Source: an uncultured Flavobacteriaceae bacterium
GTDB lineage: Bacteria; Bacteroidota; Bacteroidia; Flavobacteriales; Flavobacteriaceae
NCBI GenBank assembly: GCA_938020445.1
Contig: CALIIC010000111.1
Span: 1-39,455, forward strand
Direction: 5' to 3'
Length of the DNA: 39,455 bases
Positions 18,848 through 26,014 of this stretch are shown here, piece after piece. The first letter of the stretch is position 1. Each line of letters opens with the position of its first letter. The notes below the pieces were generated by a model, which worked only from the letters and a program-made list of their open reading frames with translations, searched no databases and was not told where the DNA came from. The translations under genes and the position numbers were made by a program.

Positions 18848-19591
18848 ATGAAATTCACCTTCCGCATTGCGATTGTCTTTTTATTGCTCCTTGGTTGCGA
18901 AAATGAAGATAAACTTACGTTTACACCCTTGGTCTTAGAGCAAAACGATTGCGACGATTGTCCGGTGTTTTCTATTCAAATTCCGGAAGCCCAAGGTAAA
19001 ACCGCCCTAGCATTGGCCATTAATAGGGCCGTCGAAGAGGAAATAATTGCACTCTTGTTGTTTGAGGAAGAAGAGGAATCAAATACAATGGAAGATGCCA
19101 TGCGCTCTTTCAAAACCGGTTATACCGAGACCAAAAAACGCTTTTCAGGTGAAAACACACCTTGGGAAGCAACCATTAAAGGAAACGTACGCTATGAGGA
19201 CACTACCCATTTGACAGTTGAACTGACCTCCTATATTTTTACGGGAGGAGCCCATGGATACAATGCGCACATGTTTCTCAACTTCGACAAGAAAAAAGGA
19301 AAGGAAATTGAAGCGTGGGAGCTTTTTACCGACCAAGAGGATTTTCAAAATTTTGCGGAACAAAAGTTTCGGGAAAAGGAATCGATCCCTGCTGACAAAT
19401 CGATCAACCATACAGGACTTATGTTCGAAAAAGACCGTTTTTATCTGCCGGAAAATATTGGATTTACCGAACAGGGTATACAACTGCTCTACAATCCTTA
19501 TGAGGTGGCCTCCTATGCAGATGGGCCAATTGTTTTGACACTCCCGTTCGAAGAAGTTCGCCCGTATTTGGCGTCACCGACCAAGTCTTAA
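18848..19591 (+). CDS. DUF3298/RsiV-like lipoprotein
   Basis: From ATG 18848 the protein has 247 residues and a lipobox-bearing signal peptide (MKFTFRIAIVFLLLLGC). The longer frame to 18785 adds 21 residues that spoil the signal peptide and precede the promoter, so it is rejected. The C-terminal half has the DUF3298 pattern: VELTSYIFTGGAHGYNAHMFLNFDKKKGKEI, then WELFTDQEDFQNFAEQKF, and a final VVLTLPFEEVRPYL-like strand. Related domains occur in the extracytoplasmic part of RsiV, which binds lysozyme, but no anti-sigma domain is present here. Function is unknown; anchoring at the cell envelope is inferred. Confidence 0.85.
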   Translation: MKFTFRIAIVFLLLLGCENEDKLTFTPLVLEQNDCDDCPVFSIQIPEAQGKTALALAINRAVEEEIIALLLFEEEEESNTMEDAMRSFKTGYTETKKRFSGENTPWEATIKGNVRYEDTTHLTVELTSYIFTGGAHGYNAHMFLNFDKKKGKEIEAWELFTDQEDFQNFAEQKFREKESIPADKSINHTGLMFEKDRFYLPENIGFTEQGIQLLYNPYEVASYADGPIVLTLPFEEVRPYLASPTKS

Positions 19592-19601
19592 GAACCAACG
19601 A

Positions 19602-20096
19602 TCAGGATAACAAAACCTTCTGAAGTGATAGTATCGCCCCTAGATGCAAGCCTTCATGAAAAACATTGAAAGCAATGGCATCCTCCACTGTTCTAAGGGT
19701 CACTTTAGCACTCGTAGTATATTCATCGTAATTCGTGAATAGGCCTTTGTCATAATCTGCCTCGGCAGTTTCAGCGGTCGAAAAAAGAAACGCGCTAATT
19801 AATTCTATTTCGTCTTCCGTAACGGACCCATCGGGAACCGTGCCCTTTTTGAATTTATCGACCAACGCATCAGAAACGTTCATTGGCAGACCGCTTTTCT
19901 TATAAAGCAATAACTGTTGGGTTACTACCACATGGGCAATATTCCACCAGATATTATTACGGTATCCCTCCGGTATAGTTGTTAACTGCTCTCTAGGGGT
20001 GTTCTCCAATATTCGGTATAATAGTTTTCTGTTTTGAAGGGTAATGTCGAACAGTTTTTTCATCTGATGGTACTCATTTAAAGGTTCAGCTATCAT
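19602..20096 (-). CDS. DinB/YfiT-family putative metal-dependent protein
   Basis: The protein has 164 residues and forms a four-helix bundle by pattern. The DinB-family metal triad is visible as His55 (WWNIAHVVVTQ), His147 and His151 (FHEGLHLGAIL). Members are thiol transferases, hydrolases or of unknown function, often stress-induced. It is divergent from an ArsR-type regulator gene, and a perfect palindrome (20105-20124) sits just upstream. An alternative start at codon 12 (20063, MKKLFDITLQ) would give a normal-length leader and is quite possible. The 3' end is 10 nt from the convergent lipoprotein gene. Confidence 0.85.
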   Translation of the reverse strand: MIAEPLNEYHQMKKLFDITLQNRKLLYRILENTPREQLTTIPEGYRNNIWWNIAHVVVTQQLLLYKKSGLPMNVSDALVDKFKKGTVPDGSVTEDEIELISAFLFSTAETAEADYDKGLFTNYDEYTTSAKVTLRTVEDAIAFNVFHEGLHLGAILSLQKVLLS

Positions 20097-20104
20097 ACAC
20101 TTAG

Positions 20105-20124
20105 CAATATCTATCTAGATATTG
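20105..20124. promoter_or_regulatory. Palindrome 1, likely ArsR-family operator
   Basis: CAATATCTA and TAGATATTG form a perfect 9-bp inverted repeat around a 2-nt centre, immediately upstream of the DinB-family gene. It shares the inner half-site ATATCTA/TAGATAT with palindrome 2. Binding by the neighbouring regulator is inferred. Confidence 0.6.
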
Positions 20125-20191
20125 AAAGGCAGCATGGCTTATTTCAGGATTTACTTTTAAAAAGTGCAAGATACTTGATAAATTTGAAAAA

Positions 20192-20219
20192 TTACATATC
20201 TATTTTTCTAGATATGTAA
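20192..20219. promoter_or_regulatory. Palindrome 2, likely autoregulatory operator
   Basis: TTACATATCTA (20192-20202) and TAGATATGTAA (20209-20219) form a perfect 11-bp inverted repeat with a 6-nt centre. It ends 10 nt before the -7 element of the ArsR-family gene and covers the place where the -33 contact would be, so bound repressor would block RNA polymerase. Confidence 0.65.
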
Positions 20220-20228
20220 ATATTTTAA

Positions 20229-20236
20229 TATATTTG
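20229..20236 (+). promoter_or_regulatory. Promoter -7 element of the ArsR-family gene
   Basis: TATATTTG is an exact TAnnTTTG match ending 4 nt before the ATG at 20241. The predicted transcription start falls at or next to the ATG, which suggests a leaderless or nearly leaderless mRNA. Confidence 0.55.
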
Positions 20237-20240
20237 TCCC

Positions 20241-20543
20241 ATGGAAATTACCGAAATTAGCAAAGTACTTTCTAATAAAACGAGGGTAGCGATACTTCAG
20301 TGGCTCAAAATGCCTGAAAGAAACTTCCCCCCGCATCAAGACATTGACCATTTCAATGATGGGGTGTGCGTGGGATACATTCAAGATAAGACGGGCTTAT
20401 CGCAGTCAACTGTTTCAACCTATTTGACCAGCATGCAGAATGTAGGTTTGGTAATTCCGACACGGCATGGGAAATGGACCTACTATCGGAGAAACGAAAC
20501 TGTCATACAAGACTATATCAAAGCCCTGACAAACGACCTATGA
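20241..20543 (+). CDS. ArsR-family winged-helix transcriptional regulator
   Basis: The protein has 100 residues, the usual size for ArsR/SmtB dimers. The N-terminal helices (ISKVLSNKTRVAILQWL) lead to a helix-turn-helix at about 47-72 (GYIQDKTGLSQSTVSTYLTSM), then the wing (GLVIPTRHGKWTYYRRN). The classical CxC metal site on helix 3 is absent. An insert with His32, His37 and Cys43 (HQDIDHFNDGVCVG) could bind a ligand or metal, but this is speculative. Two palindromes in the divergent region make control of itself and of the DinB-family gene the simplest model. The effector is unknown. Confidence 0.88.
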   Translation: MEITEISKVLSNKTRVAILQWLKMPERNFPPHQDIDHFNDGVCVGYIQDKTGLSQSTVSTYLTSMQNVGLVIPTRHGKWTYYRRNETVIQDYIKALTNDL

Positions 20544-20652
20544 TGTTTACCCGATGATCTAGGGTGGTACCCAACGCTCATCAGCAAAGTTAAATGATCT
20601 ATTACGGAGTAGTTCACATTAATCAAATCGATAAATAGCGAAATGTAGAAAT

Positions 20653-20819
20653 TAAAATCAAATGGTATGATACAAAACCCATGTTGCGATACCGTCACAA
20701 AGGTGGTGGCTTACAAAAAAGAAAAAAAGACGAGGAAATCGGTACTCACCAAATGGTTCACGACCTTTGTTCTTGAAGGAGCGGAGCATCTCTCTAAAAT
20801 CAGATAGCATGATACAAAA
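20653..20819 (+). repeat. Near-identical 25-nt direct repeat at two start codons
   Basis: 20653-20677 and 20795-20819 match at 22 of 25 positions, and the three differences are all transitions. Both copies begin TAAAATCA and end ATGATACAAAA, so each contains a start codon at the same place: that of the 46-residue ORF and that of the racemase. Confidence 0.75.
20667..20807 (+). CDS. Possible 46-residue basic protein upstream of the racemase
   Basis: ATG to TAG encodes a 46-residue peptide beginning MIQNPCCDTVTKVVAYKKEK, with a Cys-Cys pair and a Lys/Arg-rich centre. A more hydrophobic amphipathic end follows (TKWFTTFVLEGAEHLSKIR). The stop is one base before the racemase ATG, so translational coupling is plausible. 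It lies in the same direction as the ArsR-family gene, 123 nt after it. I do not recognise the family. The balanced, protein-like composition and tight spacing support a real gene; conservation in relatives would decide. Confidence 0.5.
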   Translation: MIQNPCCDTVTKVVAYKKEKKTRKSVLTKWFTTFVLEGAEHLSKIR

Positions 20820-21519
20820 AATGAAAACAATAGGGCTTATAGGAGGAATGAGTTGGGAATCTTCTAAGGTGTATTATCAATATACCAACCAACTGGTGCG
20901 GTCACACCTTGGCGGCTCGCACTCTGCCAAAAGTATTATGATTACGGTTGATTTTGATCAAATTGAAAAATGGAGCTTCACGGGCGAATGGGATAAAATA
21001 GGCCAGCTTATGGCAACGCATGCCCGCACACTTGAAAAAGCTGGCGCCGATATGATCCTATTATGCACGAATACCATTCATATCGTAAGTCATTATATTA
21101 CCGATGCGGTCGCTATTCCATTTTTACATATTGCCGCTGCCACCGGAAATACTATCAAAGCAAAAGGCCTAAAAAAAGTAGGCTTACTGGGGACCCGATT
21201 TACCATGGAAAAAGATTTTTACACCAAGATCCTCCAAGACAATTACGGCCTAGAAGTAGTAACTCCTCCAAAAGAGGAGCGAGACCGTATTCATGATATT
21301 ATTTACAATGAATTGGTACAGGGTAAATTCACCGAAGCTTCCAAGAAACAATGTATCGAAATGATCTACAATCTTTCTGAACGTGGTGCGGAAGGCGTCA
21401 TTATGGGTTGTACCGAACTACCTATTCTGGTACCTGACGAAGAGGTGTCTATTCCTACTTTTGACACTACCAAAATACATACGGCGAATGCGGTTTCATT
21501 GGCACTGGATCTTTCGTAA
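20809..21519 (+). CDS. Aspartate/glutamate racemase family protein
   Basis: From ATG 20809 the protein has 236 residues. It starts with the family motif TIGLIGGMSWESS and has the two catalytic-type cysteines Cys86 (LLCTNTIH) and Cys201 (IMGCTELPIL), each in its expected context. This pattern fits cofactor-independent amino-acid racemases, most like the YgeA/aspartate-racemase group. Substrate and stereochemistry cannot be assigned. An upstream in-frame extension to 20767 overlaps the 46-residue ORF and adds a non-conserved stretch, so I reject it. ATG 20821 (MKTIGLIGG) is a possible shorter start. Confidence 0.88.
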   Translation: MIQKMKTIGLIGGMSWESSKVYYQYTNQLVRSHLGGSHSAKSIMITVDFDQIEKWSFTGEWDKIGQLMATHARTLEKAGADMILLCTNTIHIVSHYITDAVAIPFLHIAAATGNTIKAKGLKKVGLLGTRFTMEKDFYTKILQDNYGLEVVTPPKEERDRIHDIIYNELVQGKFTEASKKQCIEMIYNLSERGAEGVIMGCTELPILVPDEEVSIPTFDTTKIHTANAVSLALDLS

Positions 21520-21560
21520 AATATCTAATTATTTATGAACCCCCTGGGCGCATTATTTCA

Positions 21561-21568
21561 TAATTTTG
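21561..21568 (+). promoter_or_regulatory. Promoter -7 element of the ArsC-like gene
   Basis: TAATTTTG is an exact TAnnTTTG match, 31 nt upstream of ATG 21599. It would drive the ArsC-like gene and the coupled transporter. Confidence 0.5.
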
Positions 21569-21598
21569 AACTTGAAAGGCTAACAAATAAGAACTCCA

Positions 21599-21952
21599 AT
21601 GAAGAAAATATACCACCTGAGCAGTTGTGATACCTGCAAACGAATCCTTAAAGAATTGCAACCACTAGACGGGGTCGTACTTCAAGACATCAAAACCGAA
21701 GCAATGACGGCCTCTCAAGTAGATGAGATGGCCCAGTTGGCCGGCAGCTATGAGGCCTTGTTCAGCAAACGCGCGCGCTTATACCGCCAACAAGGACTTC
21801 ACGAAAAAAAGCTCACAGAAGCAGACTACAAGACTTTCATACTTGAACACTATACTTTTTTAAGTCGGCCCGTTATTTTGGTAGACGATCAAATCTTTGT
21901 CGGTAATAGCAAAAAGGCGGTAGCTGCGGCAAAAGAAGCCATGCATTCTTGA
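21599..21952 (+). CDS. ArsC/Spx-family thioredoxin-fold protein
   Basis: The 117-residue protein has a thioredoxin-like fold of the ArsC/Spx group. A CxxC motif is visible at Cys10 and Cys13 (LSSCDTCKRI), and the family's conserved FLSRPVILVD lies near the C-terminus. It could be a glutaredoxin-coupled arsenate reductase or a Spx/MgsR-like RNA-polymerase-binding regulator. The sequence does not decide, and no arsenic transport genes are near. The next gene starts within its stop codon. Confidence 0.85.
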   Translation: MKKIYHLSSCDTCKRILKELQPLDGVVLQDIKTEAMTASQVDEMAQLAGSYEALFSKRARLYRQQGLHEKKLTEADYKTFILEHYTFLSRPVILVDDQIFVGNSKKAVAAAKEAMHS

Positions 21953-22863
21953 ACAAGCGAACTTTGGCCATCTTGGCCGCTATAGGTGCCACGACTATTT
22001 ACGGGCTCAACCATACCATTGCGAAGGGGGTGATGCCCACTCATGTACAACCTTATGGTTTTATCATGCTAAGAGTGATAGGTGCCACTATTCTATTTTG
22101 GATCTTCTCTTTCTTTGGCCCAAAGGAAGTCATCGAAAAAAGGGATTATCCTAGGCTGGTACTCTGTGCCTTTTTGGGAATGGGATTTAATATGCTGGTG
22201 TTTTTTAAGGGGCTCGCCTTGTCAACACCTATCAACAGTTCGGTTTTGGTTACGACCACCCCCATTATCGTCCTGTTACTTTCCGCTATTGTTATCAAAG
22301 AAAAAATAGTCTCTCGAAAAATACTTGGCATCGGTATTGGGCTTATCGGAGCGTTGGGATTGATTCTCTTTGGGGCCGAAATACGACAGGATGCCCCGAA
22401 CATTCCATTGGGGAATTTTCTCATTTTACTAAATTCAATCTTCTATGGTTCGTACCTGATTACTGCCAAAAAATTAATTGAAAAGTACCATCCGTTTACC
22501 TTTATGAAGTGGTTGTTCACCATGGGTATTTTTATTTGTCTGCCTTTTGGATATCAAGAACTACTAGATATCCAATGGGTTCAAATGCCTACAAGCATGC
22601 TATGGAGTATCGCCTTTGTGATCATCGGTACGACTTTCTGTACCTACCTCTTTAATATATTCGCCCTTACCCAGTTAAAAGCGTCTACCCTGAGCGCATT
22701 TGTATATGTACAACCGCTTTTCGGAATTTTGTTCGCCATCAGTACGGGGCAGGACCAACTTACCTTGGTTAAAATTCTTGCTGCCAGTTTGGTTCTTATA
22801 GGAGTGTACTTAGCAAGTAGAAAAGCACCCTTAGGAAATACAGCCGCCAAAACCAACAATTAA
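21949..22863 (+). CDS. EamA-family (DMT) transporter
   Basis: The 304-residue protein has two EamA repeats of five helices each, ten membrane segments in all, as in drug/metabolite exporters. The start is TTG at 21949, which overlaps the previous stop as TTGA. The next ATG is codon 29 and would delete most of helix 1, so TTG is preferred. This implies translational coupling to the ArsC-like gene. Substrate is unknown; family members often export amino acids or metabolites. The stop abuts that of the convergent TIM-barrel gene with no intervening base. Confidence 0.88.
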   Translation: MNKRTLAILAAIGATTIYGLNHTIAKGVMPTHVQPYGFIMLRVIGATILFWIFSFFGPKEVIEKRDYPRLVLCAFLGMGFNMLVFFKGLALSTPINSSVLVTTTPIIVLLLSAIVIKEKIVSRKILGIGIGLIGALGLILFGAEIRQDAPNIPLGNFLILLNSIFYGSYLITAKKLIEKYHPFTFMKWLFTMGIFICLPFGYQELLDIQWVQMPTSMLWSIAFVIIGTTFCTYLFNIFALTQLKASTLSAFVYVQPLFGILFAISTGQDQLTLVKILAASLVLIGVYLASRKAPLGNTAAKTNN

Positions 22864-23823
22864 CTACAGCCGGTAAATTTCTGTACGAACAAGTTTCATC
22901 AAATCCATGTGTTTTTCTTCTTGCATCAAACGGCGGTATTTTTTACGGTCTAACGTATCGACCAAATTCCAAAGGGCAAGATTCATTTCAGCATGCTCGG
23001 TAAAGAAACCGATCATGTCAAAAATACGAGGTGAAGCATCTGCCGTAAAGTACTTGTCATAGCCGTACTCTTTTGCATAAAACAAAAATTCGACCGTATG
23101 TAATAGATTCCGTGAACCTGAAATCAAATCCCAATCAAAATTAAAATCGTTGTCATTGGTATGAAGGTAGTAGTCGGTACCGGTTTCCTCGCATAAAGCG
23201 ATTACCTGCGCGGGGTTTTCTTTGGCCAAGAGTGCATGACCGAAATCTATGGTAACACCCGTAGCCGAGTTCCCCACGTCTTTTAAAAATAGGATGGTTT
23301 TTGCACAGTTATCCAACTGGGCATGTACTCTTGTCTCATTTATCTTATACTCTATGAAAAGGGGCATTTCGGGCATATAATCGGCTGCCTCGGCCACTGC
23401 TTCGACCATATTTCGCCACGCCTTGGGGTAATCTATCTGAAATAGGTTGTCATACCCATCGGAAAGCGGGCAGCAGGTAACCAAAGGCGCGCCAACGGCT
23501 TTGGCATAGTCTTTTGCCTTCTTAATAATATTGATTGCACCTTGTCTTAAGTTGGCATCGGTACGCGACAAAGCACCTGGCACCCATTGGGTCTCTTTTT
23601 TAATATTGGCATTGACCGCGGCAAAATGGAGCCCTCGATCATCGAACATTTTTTTAGTGGTGGCGGGTTCCTCGGTTTCATAGGGATATACAATCTCAAC
23701 GCCATCGACTCCTGGGATTTTTACCACCAAATCCAAACGCTCTTCCAGCGAAGTAGCAGTTTGGTATTCTGAAAAACGGTCTTGTGTTCTCCCTAAAAAA
23801 GCCGTAATAATACTTTGTTTCAT
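22864..23823 (-). CDS. TIM-barrel sugar isomerase/epimerase
   Basis: The 319-residue protein belongs to the xylose isomerase-like TIM-barrel (AP endonuclease 2) superfamily. Candidate metal ligands are the Glu in LFIEYKINE, the Asp in VTIDFGHALL and the His in YYLHTNDND. The substrate is probably a pentose, hexose or keto-sugar, but cannot be fixed. It is the last gene of the GntR operon, starting 82 nt after the D-lyxose isomerase-type gene. Together they suggest successive isomerisation steps in one sugar pathway. Confidence 0.85.
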   Translation of the reverse strand: MKQSIITAFLGRTQDRFSEYQTATSLEERLDLVVKIPGVDGVEIVYPYETEEPATTKKMFDDRGLHFAAVNANIKKETQWVPGALSRTDANLRQGAINIIKKAKDYAKAVGAPLVTCCPLSDGYDNLFQIDYPKAWRNMVEAVAEAADYMPEMPLFIEYKINETRVHAQLDNCAKTILFLKDVGNSATGVTIDFGHALLAKENPAQVIALCEETGTDYYLHTNDNDFNFDWDLISGSRNLLHTVEFLFYAKEYGYDKYFTADASPRIFDMIGFFTEHAEMNLALWNLVDTLDRKKYRRLMQEEKHMDLMKLVRTEIYRL

Positions 23824-23905
23824 CTTTGTTTTTTTATGTTGATTTTCCCATTATCGGGAATCTTAAATTTACATGTTGTTCGGCGGAAAGATGCTCCAAT
23901 TTTTC

Positions 23906-24451
23906 CTAATACCCTTCGATGATCGTATCGCGAACAATGGCAGGATCCGTAAACTGATCCATTAAATCGGTTACCTTGGTAGAAAACGAATACATTACTG
24001 CACCGCGTTCCCCAGCTTGAAACCAATGCTTGGTTCCTGGAGGTAGTATGAGCTGGTCTCCCGGTTCAATGATCACTTCGTTGCGCATGGTATAGCATTC
24101 CTCTTTCCCTTCAGGGACAAAGCCTTTTTTGAGCGTATCTTCTCCAGGAATATAAAAGGTTAGATCTCCCCAAATACCACGAATCACCTCTTCTTTACCA
24201 GGGTCATCGCCAACGGGCGGATGCCAGTGTTCGGGTTCGGTCTGGTTCGGCAGCAATACCAGAATTTTAGCCGCCATACGATCGGTATCAAAAAGGGTCA
24301 AAATCTGTACTCCTTCTTCCTTTATATTACTCAACCCAAAATCGGCCGCTGTGATATTTTTTTTATCCTCCGTCGTCAAATGAATTCCCGCAGCTTCGAT
24401 CATTTGCAAGGATCTTTGGCACACTTCTTCAAAGTCTTTTTTCGTTATCAT
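23906..24451 (-). CDS. D-lyxose ketol-isomerase family cupin
   Basis: The 181-residue single-domain cupin has metal ligands that fit the D-lyxose isomerase family: His75 and His77 (PEHWHPP), a Glu at 87/88 (GKEEVIRG) and His142 (PPGTKHWFQAG). The order of motifs matches Bacillus YdaE-type enzymes, which interconvert D-lyxose and D-xylulose and also D-mannose and D-fructose. The C-terminal FTDPAIV tail is also like YdaE. Which sugar is used here is not known. It lies inside the GntR-MFS operon. Confidence 0.88.
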   Translation of the reverse strand: MITKKDFEEVCQRSLQMIEAAGIHLTTEDKKNITAADFGLSNIKEEGVQILTLFDTDRMAAKILVLLPNQTEPEHWHPPVGDDPGKEEVIRGIWGDLTFYIPGEDTLKKGFVPEGKEECYTMRNEVIIEPGDQLILPPGTKHWFQAGERGAVMYSFSTKVTDLMDQFTDPAIVRDTIIEGY

Positions 24452-24488
24452 ATGCTATACTTGTATGTCGTCTTTTTTACCATTTCTT

Positions 24489-24743
24489 TTAGTGCCGATT
24501 TAAGAAGTAAATCACAGCCAAAATCGAGAGAATCACCAATTCTGCCATAATCATATATGTTTGCCTCTTAATAAACAGGCGAAGCAAATGATCCATTCCT
24601 AAAAGCAGTAAGGCCATTGGAAAAGCGTAAAAAGAAACGATTACTCCAAAACCCATAGGACCAGGTCGCAGTACATAGTATATTGACATCACTATTAGTA
24701 CTACACTTACTACCCGCAAAGGTGTCGCCCTATACCAAATCAC
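24489..24743 (-). CDS. Small three-helix membrane protein of the sugar operon
   Basis: From GTG 24743 the protein has 84 residues and three hydrophobic segments separated by short polar loops, ending IYFLNRH. The longer ATG frame to 24788 overlaps the transporter gene by 49 nt with a hydrophilic, non-helical addition. The GTG start instead overlaps the transporter stop as GTGA, a classic coupled junction, so I prefer it. I recognise no family. The position between transporter and isomerase genes suggests a link to sugar uptake. Confidence 0.7.
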   Translation of the reverse strand: MIWYRATPLRVVSVVLIVMSIYYVLRPGPMGFGVIVSFYAFPMALLLLGMDHLLRLFIKRQTYMIMAELVILSILAVIYFLNRH

Positions 24744-26014
24744 ATCGCCACTATTTCCAGCGGCTTTTGCGGTTGTATCGCCATCCACAAAAACATCGCC
24801 AATACGTTCAAGGCCGCGGCGAGGTAGAAAAACGGTACCTCGGAACCGGTCATATCCAATAGATACGGGAATGCCAGCGCAGTTAAAAAAGAGCCTATGT
24901 TTCCCGCCATATTCATTGTTCCACTAACTGCCCCCGAAAACTGTTTCCCAACATCTACGCAAGCAGACCAAGAAGGGCTCAGCGTCATATCGGCCCCGAA
25001 AACCGCTATCGAAATAAATACGATTGCCGGGGTAACCGTCTCCATATACACACTCGCAACGATTCCCACCGATGCAAGGAAAAACCCTAACATGGCCGGC
25101 ACTTTTCTAGATAAAGCCCATTTCTTTTTTCGATAGATATAGTCCACTAAAAAGCCAGAAAACCAATTCCCTAAAGCACCGAACAAGAGGGGCGCCGACG
25201 CATAAAAACCAGCCTCCAACGCATCTAAGTTGTATTTTACTTTCAGATGGGGAAACAACCAGGTAAGGCAGAAAAAGAAGGTGAAGTTGCTGGCAAAATA
25301 CTGCCCCATGAGCAACCACATTGTCTTTGATTTAAACAACTTGGTAAAATCGATTTTTGCATTTTTTTCCTCCCCGACCGTTCTATTTGTATTGGCATGT
25401 ATAAAACCAACCTCTGTTTCCGACATGCCTTTATGATCTTCGGGGTTATCCCGGAACCACCAATACCAGACAATTCCCCATAATAGGCCTACACCTCCCA
25501 AAATTACGAACGTCATTCGCCAGCCGGTCGCGTCAATAAGCCAAGCTACCAAGGGCAAGGCAAAGGCAGCGCCGATCCGGCCCCCAGAGAAGTTGATCCC
25601 ATTTACAATGCCTCGTTCTTGTAACGGAATCCAACTATAAATTGCGCGCGCCATTCCAGGAAAAGCACCCGCCTCGCCTGCTCCGAATAAAAAACGCACA
25701 ACCATTAACACCCCATAATTCCAAACCGCGCCGGTCAAGGCTGTGAAGAGCGACCAAAGGGCCACTACGGCCGTTAGTATTTTTCGAGGGCCATACTTAT
25801 CGGCAAAAAGGCCGGCCGGGGTTTGAAACAAGGCGTAGCCCAGCGCAAAAATACTCATGGCCCACCCCATTTGTTTATCTGTTAATTGTAAGGACTCCGC
25901 TACCGGATCTTTGGCTACAGAAAGTAGAATACGATCAAAGAGGACGATCATCGCTAACAAAAAGGTTCCGAAAACCATTTTATAACGTGTAGGAAAGAAA
26001 CCTTTAGTTGCCAT
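24740..26014 (-). CDS. MFS transporter of the ACS (hexuronate-like) family
   Basis: The 424-residue protein has twelve membrane helices. The inter-helix motif DKYGPRKIL (about residues 69-77) is the MFS motif A. The sequence LFGAGEAGAFPGMARAIYSWIPLQERG is typical of the anion:cation symporter family that takes up hexuronates and aldonates. Its start lies 11 nt inside the GntR gene end, so the two are translationally linked. The cytoplasmic loop between helices 6 and 7 is charged, as expected. Import of a sugar acid or sugar for the downstream isomerases is the simplest reading. Confidence 0.92.
   Translation of the reverse strand: MATKGFFPTRYKMVFGTFLLAMIVLFDRILLSVAKDPVAESLQLTDKQMGWAMSIFALGYALFQTPAGLFADKYGPRKILTAVVALWSLFTALTGAVWNYGVLMVVRFLFGAGEAGAFPGMARAIYSWIPLQERGIVNGINFSGGRIGAAFALPLVAWLIDATGWRMTFVILGGVGLLWGIVWYWWFRDNPEDHKGMSETEVGFIHANTNRTVGEEKNAKIDFTKLFKSKTMWLLMGQYFASNFTFFFCLTWLFPHLKVKYNLDALEAGFYASAPLLFGALGNWFSGFLVDYIYRKKKWALSRKVPAMLGFFLASVGIVASVYMETVTPAIVFISIAVFGADMTLSPSWSACVDVGKQFSGAVSGTMNMAGNIGSFLTALAFPYLLDMTGSEVPFFYLAAALNVLAMFLWMAIQPQKPLEIVAM

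Noticed and set aside
20767-20808. Longer racemase N-terminus
   Set aside because: It overlaps the 46-residue ORF and adds residues with no family similarity before the motif TIGLIGGMSWESS.
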